DNA of 34,311 bases, from positions 1 through 34,311 of the forward strand of contig JASHRI010000063.1 of NCBI GenBank assembly GCA_030037435.1, read 5' to 3'. The notes beneath the pieces are model-generated. The model worked only from the letters and a program-made list of their open reading frames with translations. It ran no database searches and was not told where the DNA came from. The stretch is from Candidatus Acidiferrales bacterium. GTDB taxonomy: Bacteria > Acidobacteriota > Terriglobia > Acidiferrales > UBA7541. Below are positions 27,327 through 34,311 of this stretch, in pieces; position 1 is the first letter of the stretch, and each line of letters starts with the position of its first letter. Both the position numbers and the translations under genes were made by a program.

Positions 27327-28193
27327 ATGAAAATGGGCAGAGATTTTCTGATGCTTTCGCATCGCGGATCCGGTGTGTACGGAAAGGTCTGGGAGCGGAT
27401 TCAGTCCGACGATTGCTTCGACCTAGCCGCGCAGATGTCGTTTTTCTTTTCGTTATCGTTGATTCCGTTCTGTCTCGCATTGGCAGTCGTCATCGGCTGG
27501 CTGCCATCAACGGCGTTGTGGCGCGCATTCGCGACGTGGATCGTCAGCTATCTGCCCAGCCGGTCGCAGCATTTGATTTTCTCAACGATTCTGGGCCTGG
27601 CCGATTACTCAGCTGGATTTCTTTGCTTTGGATTGATTATGGCCGTGTGGGGCGCCTCCTCGGGATTTGTCAGCCTGATGGAGTCGCTGAGCGTGGTCTA
27701 CTGCGGTCGAGAAACGCGCTCATACCTGCGTAAGCACGTGGTCGCCACCATCGTGACCGTGATAGCCATGGCTTTTGCCCTCGCCAGTTTTGGTCTCATG
27801 GCGTTCGGCCGCTGGGGTTCCCGATGGTTTTCCATCCTCCACCTAGGCAGATGGCACATTCCTCGATTCGCCCTGCAAGCCGGAGGATGGTTTTTCAGCG
27901 TGGTGCTGCTCTGTATTGCCATCGATATTGTGAATTTCGCGCTACCGGATGCCAAACGCCGCTGGAGGTGGCTCACTCCGGGTACTGCTTTCGTTGTGAT
28001 CACATTCTTCGTGCTGTCGAACGGATTTAATACCTACTTCCAACACTTTTCGTCGTACCCGCGCATTTACGGGGCGCTGGCCGGATTCATCATTCTGATG
28101 CTGTGGATTTACATTGCCTGTTTAATCCTTTTGATCGGCGCGGAAACCGATCGTGTGATCGAAGGGTTGGTGCAGGAAGCGGTGGCGAAGTGA
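27327..28193 (+). CDS. YihY/virulence factor BrkB family membrane protein
   Basis: Six hydrophobic segments; AAQMSFFFSLSLIPFCLAL, GALAGFIILMLWIYIACLILLIGAETDRV. Confidence 0.9.
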   Translation: MKMGRDFLMLSHRGSGVYGKVWERIQSDDCFDLAAQMSFFFSLSLIPFCLALAVVIGWLPSTALWRAFATWIVSYLPSRSQHLIFSTILGLADYSAGFLCFGLIMAVWGASSGFVSLMESLSVVYCGRETRSYLRKHVVATIVTVIAMAFALASFGLMAFGRWGSRWFSILHLGRWHIPRFALQAGGWFFSVVLLCIAIDIVNFALPDAKRRWRWLTPGTAFVVITFFVLSNGFNTYFQHFSSYPRIYGALAGFIILMLWIYIACLILLIGAETDRVIEGLVQEAVAK

Positions 28194-31162
28194 AGCTCCT
28201 TGACCGGTGGTGGCCCGGCCCGCGGTTCGGCATCTTAGCGTGGGCTTTCGTCACTCTCATCCTCGCGGCGAGTGGGGCGCTTTGGGCGCAGCAGATGCAA
28301 ACGGAAACGTATGCAGGCTTCGAGGGTCAACCAGTGTCGAGCGTGGAAATTGCTGTTCGGCCCGACGTGAACGTAGATGCAATGCGCGCGCTGATTCAAC
28401 AAGAGCCCGGAAAGCCTTTTTCAACACAGGCTATGCGCGCCAGCGTCGCGGCGCTGCAGCAAACCCGTCTCTTCACCGAGGTGCAAGTCAACCTCGAGCC
28501 GCAACAGAATGGCCTGCGCGTCCTCTTCATTTTGCAGCCGGCGGACTACGTTGGAGTAATTCAATTCCCTGGCACCGGAACGAAGTTCGCGTACACGGAA
28601 TTGCTCCAGGCCGTGAATATCCAGGAACAGGAACCGTACGTGCCGGAATTACAAGCGCGCGGCCAAAAGGGATTGGCGGATTTTCTCCACACGCGCGGCT
28701 ATTTCGCGGCTAGCGTAACCCCGGAAATACAGCGCGATGCATCCCATCGAATCGTGAGTCTGATCTTCCATTGCACGCTGCAAAGCCAGGCGAGGATTCG
28801 CAGCATCGAGTTTCAGGGCCTATCACCCGACCAGAGCGCGCGGATGCGCTCTGCGCTGCGTGGCTGGTGGGCGAGGCTGAAGCGTGTGTCGCTGAAGCCC
28901 GGGGAGAAGTATTCCGAGCCGCGCATCGACAAGTCGATCCAGTTTATCCGCGATCGCCTGCGAAAACAAAATCAGCTTGCGCCATCCATCCGCTTAGCGC
29001 CGCCGCAGTACGATGTGGATTCAAACCGCGTCGATATCACATTCGATGTCACCGCGGGAGCCAAGATATCGGTGGAGGTGGTCGGAGCGAAGGTGTCGAA
29101 AAAAACGATACAGCGCCTCGTTCCGGTCTACGAAGAGGGTTCCGCAGATCAGGATCTCGTCGACGAAGGCGAAGCGAATCTCAAAGCCTACTTTCAGGCC
29201 AAAGGCTATTTCGACGTGACGGCCAGTTCGCACATCGACAAGCAGGGAGATTTGGTGAACGTCGTCTACAACGTTACTCCGGGTCTGAGGCACAAAGTAA
29301 AAGGCGTGTACTTCGATGGGAATCATTACTTTTCTGACGCCCAATTGAGGTCGCGTGTCTCCACCAACAAGGCGCGACTTTTTTTTGGCCATGGAAAATA
29401 CAGCGAGCAACTGCTGCAGAAGAGCGTGAACTCTCTTACCGCCGCGTACAACGACGCTGGATTCCAGAATGTCTCCGTTCAAGGCAAGGTCCAGGATTTC
29501 AACCCCGAAGTGGACATAACCTTTGCGATCGTGGAAGGGCCGCAGGACCGGGTGGCAACTCTGCAGGTCGTAGGGAACAAGACCCAATCCGTGGCGGCGC
29601 TTAGCCGCAAACGCCCCTTGCGTCTTCGTCCCGGCCAAATTTATTCCCGGAGATTTCTCGAAATGGACCGCAACAACCTTCTCGCGGCCTACCTGGATCT
29701 CGGCTATCTGAACGCGACGGTTCGGTCGGCGGCGACGCCCACAACAGACGATCCGCACAAAATGGACGTGACCTACACGATCAACGAAGGACCACAAGCG
29801 AACATATCGAACGTGGTCCTGCTAGGCCAGCAACACACGAAACCCGATTTTATCGAAACGGTGGCCGGCAACCAGGTCAAGGCCGGCAAACCGATGAGCG
29901 ATGGGAACTTCCTCCAGGCCGAGAGCAACCTCTACGATCTGGGGATCTTCGACTGGACCAGCATTAAATCGCGGCGCCCGATCGTCGATCAGACGCAGGA
30001 AATGGTGCTGATCAAGGTGCACGAATCTCCGTTGAACTCGATGGATATCGGAGGCGGAATCGAAGTCATCCCACGGGACGGAAACGTTCCCGTGAATTCT
30101 GTTGTCGTGCCGGGCCTGCCCCCGATCAGCCTGGGCAACAAATTTACCGTCAGTCAGAAAAGCTACGTCGGGCCTAGGTTTGTGTTTGATTTCACCCGCC
30201 ACAATTTGCGAGGCCGCGCGCAATCCGCGACCATCGGCACGGTTCTCTCGCGCCTCGATCAACGTGGATTTTTCACCTACGCCGATCCGTATTTTCACAG
30301 CTCGTCGTGGAGCTCTCTGCTGAGCGTTTCAGGAGAGCGCACCACGGAGAATCCGATTTATACGGCGGAGCTCGGGCAGGCTTCGTTTCAGATCGAGAAG
30401 ACGCTGGACGCCAAGCGCACCAAGCATGTGATCGCGCGCTATGGCTTTCAACGCATCAACCTTTACAACCTTCTGATACCCGACCTCGTGCTGCCCGAAG
30501 ATCAGCGGGTGCGGCTTTCTACGTTCGACGGAGAATACATCCGCGATACGCGCGATAAGCCGCTCGACGCGCATCATGGCGTCTACCAGACGTTCGACTT
30601 CGGAGTCACCTCGAAAGCTCTGGGAGCGAGCGCCGATTTCGTCCGATTCCTTGGCCAGACCGCATTTTACGTCCCGGTCAAGCCATGGCTGGTGTGGGCA
30701 AACAATTTTCGCCTTGGGCTCGCGGCGCCATTTTCCGGCAGCGATGTGCCGCTCGTCGAACGATTTCTTTCCGGTGGCGCCGATTCCTTGCGAGGCTTCC
30801 CTATTGATGGCGCGGGGCCGCAGCGTCCCGTGCCGGTCTGCACCAACCCCGCGGATCTCGCCACTTGCACCCTGATTAGTGTGCCCGTCGGCGGAGACAT
30901 GCTGTTCATCGTGAATTCCGAGGCGCGATTTCCCTTGCCACTTAAGAAGGGGCTGGGAGCAGCGGTCTTCTACGACGGCGGAAACGTTTACAGCAACATC
31001 AGCATCAAGCAATTTGGAGACGATTTCACGCACTCGGTGGGCGTGGGCTTGCGCTACGACACACCCGTAGGGCCGGTGCGATTTGACGTGGGCTACCGGA
31101 TCACGTCCGTGCCGGGCATCAAGGCGACGCAATACTTCGTGACGCTCGGACAATCCTTTTAG
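28190..31162 (+). CDS. BamA/TamA family outer membrane protein (POTRA repeats plus barrel)
   Basis: GTG at 28190 overlaps the BrkB stop (GTGA). Repeated POTRA-like units, SGGADSLRGFPIDGAGPQ, terminal barrel strand VGPVRFDVGYRI...YFVTLGQSF. Track start 28103 lies inside the previous gene. Confidence 0.9.
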   Translation: MKLLDRWWPGPRFGILAWAFVTLILAASGALWAQQMQTETYAGFEGQPVSSVEIAVRPDVNVDAMRALIQQEPGKPFSTQAMRASVAALQQTRLFTEVQVNLEPQQNGLRVLFILQPADYVGVIQFPGTGTKFAYTELLQAVNIQEQEPYVPELQARGQKGLADFLHTRGYFAASVTPEIQRDASHRIVSLIFHCTLQSQARIRSIEFQGLSPDQSARMRSALRGWWARLKRVSLKPGEKYSEPRIDKSIQFIRDRLRKQNQLAPSIRLAPPQYDVDSNRVDITFDVTAGAKISVEVVGAKVSKKTIQRLVPVYEEGSADQDLVDEGEANLKAYFQAKGYFDVTASSHIDKQGDLVNVVYNVTPGLRHKVKGVYFDGNHYFSDAQLRSRVSTNKARLFFGHGKYSEQLLQKSVNSLTAAYNDAGFQNVSVQGKVQDFNPEVDITFAIVEGPQDRVATLQVVGNKTQSVAALSRKRPLRLRPGQIYSRRFLEMDRNNLLAAYLDLGYLNATVRSAATPTTDDPHKMDVTYTINEGPQANISNVVLLGQQHTKPDFIETVAGNQVKAGKPMSDGNFLQAESNLYDLGIFDWTSIKSRRPIVDQTQEMVLIKVHESPLNSMDIGGGIEVIPRDGNVPVNSVVVPGLPPISLGNKFTVSQKSYVGPRFVFDFTRHNLRGRAQSATIGTVLSRLDQRGFFTYADPYFHSSSWSSLLSVSGERTTENPIYTAELGQASFQIEKTLDAKRTKHVIARYGFQRINLYNLLIPDLVLPEDQRVRLSTFDGEYIRDTRDKPLDAHHGVYQTFDFGVTSKALGASADFVRFLGQTAFYVPVKPWLVWANNFRLGLAAPFSGSDVPLVERFLSGGADSLRGFPIDGAGPQRPVPVCTNPADLATCTLISVPVGGDMLFIVNSEARFPLPLKKGLGAAVFYDGGNVYSNISIKQFGDDFTHSVGVGLRYDTPVGPVRFDVGYRITSVPGIKATQYFVTLGQSF

Positions 31163-31183
31163 TGGCGAATAGGTGAGTGTTTG

Positions 31184-34100
31184 ATGAAAAGACGCACGAT
31201 TCGCAACACCCTGGCCGGCATCGTGGCGCTGCTCGGGTGTTTAATTCTGCTATGCGTCGTCGTGGTGCACACAGCGCCGTTCCAGAATTTTCTTCGAAGC
31301 CAGATTGTCCGGCAAGCACTGGAACACGCCGGAGCACGCGTCGAGATCGGATCGATCGAGATGCATTGGATGCCGCTTGGTCTCGATCTCGAACAAATCA
31401 CAGTTTATGGCGACGAGAATCGCCCCGGTCAACCGATGCAGGAGCCTTTGCTCCAAGCGGCACGCTTGGAAGTAGGAGTAAGGTTTCTCCCGCTATTGCG
31501 CGGACGCGTCGAATTGCGAGAACTGATTCTCGACCGCCCCTTGGCGCACCTGCGAATCGATTCCAATGGCCGCAGCAATTTGCCCGAAATTCCTCAAACG
31601 GGCTCGCATCATGGGGTCGATACGCTCTTCAATTTACAGGTGGGAGACTGCGCGATCCATTCGGGCGTGATTTTCTACAATGATGCGCGGATTCCGCTCG
31701 ATGCCGACTTGCGCGACGTGAAATTCGATGCGCGATACAGCGCGCTAACGGCCGAATATAGCGGCACGCTTTCATACGACAGAGCCCGATTGGCAGCGCA
31801 GCAATATGAGCCGATCGATCACGCCATGCATCTGGAATTCACCGCGAATCGCAACGAGCTATCCATCAAGCCGCTGCTTTTGACAACTGCCGCTTCGCGG
31901 ATTTCCTTGAATGCCCAGATTCGCAATTACGAGAACCCAGAAATCACTGCAACGTATCAAGGAGCGGTCAATACTGGCGAACTAGCGAGCGTGCTCCACG
32001 ACACGTCAGTGCCCGTCGGAAACGTTGCCATCAGCGGCAAGCTGTCTTACAGCGCGAGCGACCACCGCTCTTTTCTCGAGGCCGTAAGTCTCGATGGTCA
32101 AGCGAGCAGCGACAGGCTGGAACTCAGGACGGATTGGCAGCCCATCGCGGCTACGAGCGTTCGCGCAAATTACGAATTGAAGAATGCAAACCTGCAGGTA
32201 ACAGATATCGCAGCGTACCTCCTGGGCGCACGCGCCCGCGGGACCTTCGAGTTGCAAGGCATGAATGCTCCGACGGCCATGAAACGCCTGAACGCTTCCA
32301 TCCAAGGCGTGTCTCTTATGCGCACGAGCCAGGCCCTGGCTCCGGCGAAAGTGCGGCGACTCCCATTTCTCGGCACGGCAGACCTCGATGTACGGGCATC
32401 GTGGTCGAGTTCGATCAAGAATGCCACCGCACATGCGCGGCTCGCAGTATCGAGCCGGCAACAGGCAACAATTTCGGGCCAGGGCATTCCTGTGAACGGG
32501 CTTGTGCAGGCCGACTACAACGGCCCGCGAGATACGATTGCTTTTGGCCAATCCTATCTGCAGACGGCGAATACAAGAATGACCATCAGCGGTACTCTCA
32601 GTTCGCAGCGCCACGGCGGCTCGGCGTTGAACCTCGTGGCCACCACCAGCGATCTAGGCGAAGTCGAGTCGCTTGCAACGATAGCCCAGGCAGTGCTGGA
32701 ACCTGCGCAATCAAGGCCGACGATACCTCATTTGGCCGGCGGTGCCATCGTCACTGCGCATGTGACCGGCAGCGCGACGAATCCACATGTACAGGCCGCA
32801 CTGATGGCGCACAACCTGACAGTCGACGGAAGCCATTGGCCCTCGCTCGCGCTGAATGCGACCGCCGATTCGCACGGGGCGAGCATTCAGAATGGCGAGC
32901 TGACCGGCGCAGGAGCGGAGCGCGTAAGCTTCAGTGGCCGAGCCGGCCTGATGCACTGGAGCTTGGCGTCGAACAGCCCAATCGCGGCACAAGCGACACT
33001 GACAAACATCTCTCTGGCAGCCATCGAACAATTCGCGGATCGGCGTGATCCTGTCACCGGCACGCTTTCGGGCAAGCTTGCTGTCCAGGGCACGCGAAAC
33101 GCTCCCAATGGCCAGGCGACGATCACGATGGGAAAGGCTACCGCCTGGAACGAAACGATTGACAGCATGCGAATCGACGCGGAGTCTCGGCAAGGCACAG
33201 TTCAGGCAAAGGTTCAGCTTCAAATTCCAGCAGGAGCGCTTTCGGCCGATGCGAATTACACGCTCGCGAGCGAACGATATGATTTGAAGCTCTCGGGAAA
33301 TAACTTGAACCTCGAAAAAATCGGCGCCCTTCAAACGAGAGGAACCGTTGAGGGATTGGCCGATCTGTCCATCGCGGGCAGCGGCACCACACGCAATCCG
33401 CAACTTGCGATGCATTTGACAATTCCGCAGCTGGCGACGCACGGACAGGTGATTTCGAACGTCGCGGTCCAGGCGAACGTTGCAAATCAACATGCCACAT
33501 TCCAGGTTCAATCGAGCGTGGACCAGGGTTCCGTCCAGGCGAAGGGCGACGTTGCGCTCACAGGCGAGCGATATGCGACGGCTGCGCTTGACATCCGTGC
33601 GTTGCCAGTCGCGGCGGTCGTCGCGAATTTTCTCCCGTCGCAAAGCTCCAAGCTGGCGGGCCAAACAGAAATCCATCTGACCCTAAGTGGGCCGCTGCAG
33701 GCACCTGCGCAAATCGAGGGGCACGTGGAAATACCGTCGCTTGACGTCACCTACGGAAAGGCGCAAATGGCGCTGGCGCGGCCGCTCCAAGCCGACTATC
33801 GCAATGGAATCCTCACGGTCAATCCTGCGCAGATCCGAGGCACGGGAACGAATCTCACGTTCGGTGGAACCGTTCCGATCAAAAGCGACGCGGCGTATTC
33901 CTTGCTCGCGGACGGATCGATGGACCTCAGTGTTCTGGGGCAGTTCGTGCACGGTGTGCGCTCTTCCGGAGAAATGGAAATTCACATTCGCAGCCAGGGC
34001 AAGACCTCGCAACCGAACATGCAAGGCGAATTTCAAATCAAGAACGCGGTTCTCTCCATGCAAACGCTTCCGGTCGGCATCGAGGGGCTGAACGCGCAAA

Positions 34101-34311
34101 TCAATTTGTCTGGAGATCGCGTGGACATTGCCAAACTGTCCGGTACCGCGGGCGGCGGAGACATTTCCGCCAGCGGCTCCGCGCGATTGGGCCACCAGAC
34201 GAGCTTCGATCTTGCGCTGCGGGCGCAGTCCGTGCGCATTCGCTACCCACAGGGCTTGCGATCGGTCTTGAGCGGGCAACTCAATTTTCAAGGAACACCG
34301 AGCGATTCGGC
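31184..34311 (+). CDS. TamB/AsmA-like translocation and assembly module protein, 3'-truncated by window edge
   Basis: My translation from ATG 31184 (MKRRTIRNTLAGIVALLGCLILLCVVVVHTAPFQNFLRSQIVRQALEHAGARVEIGSIEMHWMPLGLDLEQITVYG...) stays open to the end (at least 1042 codons); N-terminal TM and repetitive beta-rich sequence. Confidence 0.85.
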   Translation, partial: MKRRTIRNTLAGIVALLGCLILLCVVVVHTAPFQNFLRSQIVRQALEHAGARVEIGSIEMHWMPLGLDLEQITVYGDENRPGQPMQEPLLQAARLEVGVRFLPLLRGRVELRELILDRPLAHLRIDSNGRSNLPEIPQTGSHHGVDTLFNLQVGDCAIHSGVIFYNDARIPLDADLRDVKFDARYSALTAEYSGTLSYDRARLAAQQYEPIDHAMHLEFTANRNELSIKPLLLTTAASRISLNAQIRNYENPEITATYQGAVNTGELASVLHDTSVPVGNVAISGKLSYSASDHRSFLEAVSLDGQASSDRLELRTDWQPIAATSVRANYELKNANLQVTDIAAYLLGARARGTFELQGMNAPTAMKRLNASIQGVSLMRTSQALAPAKVRRLPFLGTADLDVRASWSSSIKNATAHARLAVSSRQQATISGQGIPVNGLVQADYNGPRDTIAFGQSYLQTANTRMTISGTLSSQRHGGSALNLVATTSDLGEVESLATIAQAVLEPAQSRPTIPHLAGGAIVTAHVTGSATNPHVQAALMAHNLTVDGSHWPSLALNATADSHGASIQNGELTGAGAERVSFSGRAGLMHWSLASNSPIAAQATLTNISLAAIEQFADRRDPVTGTLSGKLAVQGTRNAPNGQATITMGKATAWNETIDSMRIDAESRQGTVQAKVQLQIPAGALSADANYTLASERYDLKLSGNNLNLEKIGALQTRGTVEGLADLSIAGSGTTRNPQLAMHLTIPQLATHGQVISNVAVQANVANQHATFQVQSSVDQGSVQAKGDVALTGERYATAALDIRALPVAAVVANFLPSQSSKLAGQTEIHLTLSGPLQAPAQIEGHVEIPSLDVTYGKAQMALARPLQADYRNGILTVNPAQIRGTGTNLTFGGTVPIKSDAAYSLLADGSMDLSVLGQFVHGVRSSGEMEIHIRSQGKTSQPNMQGEFQIKNAVLSMQTLPVGIEGLNAQINLSGDRVDIAKLSGTAGGGDISASGSARLGHQTSFDLALRAQSVRIRYPQGLRSVLSGQLNFQGTPSDS

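Noticed and set aside
27127-27329. Short open frame (about 66 codons) between the DUF2203 and BrkB genes
   Set aside because: No good start codon or ribosome-binding site and no recognisable motif; could be a remnant but unsupported.
32134-33048. 304-aa plus-frame ORF inside the TamB-like region
   Set aside because: Alternative frame of the long ORF from 31184; Arg/Ser-rich product without family resemblance.

Overview
The window is a dense, GC-rich bacterial chromosomal segment. Gene content and protein style suggest Acidobacteriota, but this is inference. I see no mobile element, CRISPR array, tRNA or rRNA. From left to right it holds: the 3' part of a carotenoid-oxygenase-like gene; an MFS transporter; a convergent carboxypeptidase-regulatory-like protein; a TRIC channel, small membrane protein and DUF202 group; two secreted hypotheticals; an arylsulfatase with a CTAGR active-site motif; a methyltransferase; a structured intergenic region ending in an intrinsic terminator; a CPBP protease; an SDR/amidohydrolase pair; a class A PBP; thiL on the minus strand; an M23 peptidase; a minus-strand MauE-like plus two DsbA-like operon; dnaK-dnaJ-hspR; a DnaC-like ATPase; a moaA preceded by a probable Moco riboswitch; a DUF2203 protein; a BrkB/YihY protein; a BamA/TamA-family protein; and a long TamB/AsmA-like ORF that runs off the window end and is missing from the supplied ORF track. 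The most interesting signals are: (1) a HAIR-like operator overlapping a TTGACA-N17-TATCAT promoter upstream of dnaK, with hspR in the same operon and no grpE; (2) the aptamer-terminator leader of moaA; (3) an unassigned structured, terminator-ended intergenic region at about 10010-10282; (4) strong intercistronic hairpins at 8504-8545 and 22594-22622; (5) a possible switching leader at 5873-5964.
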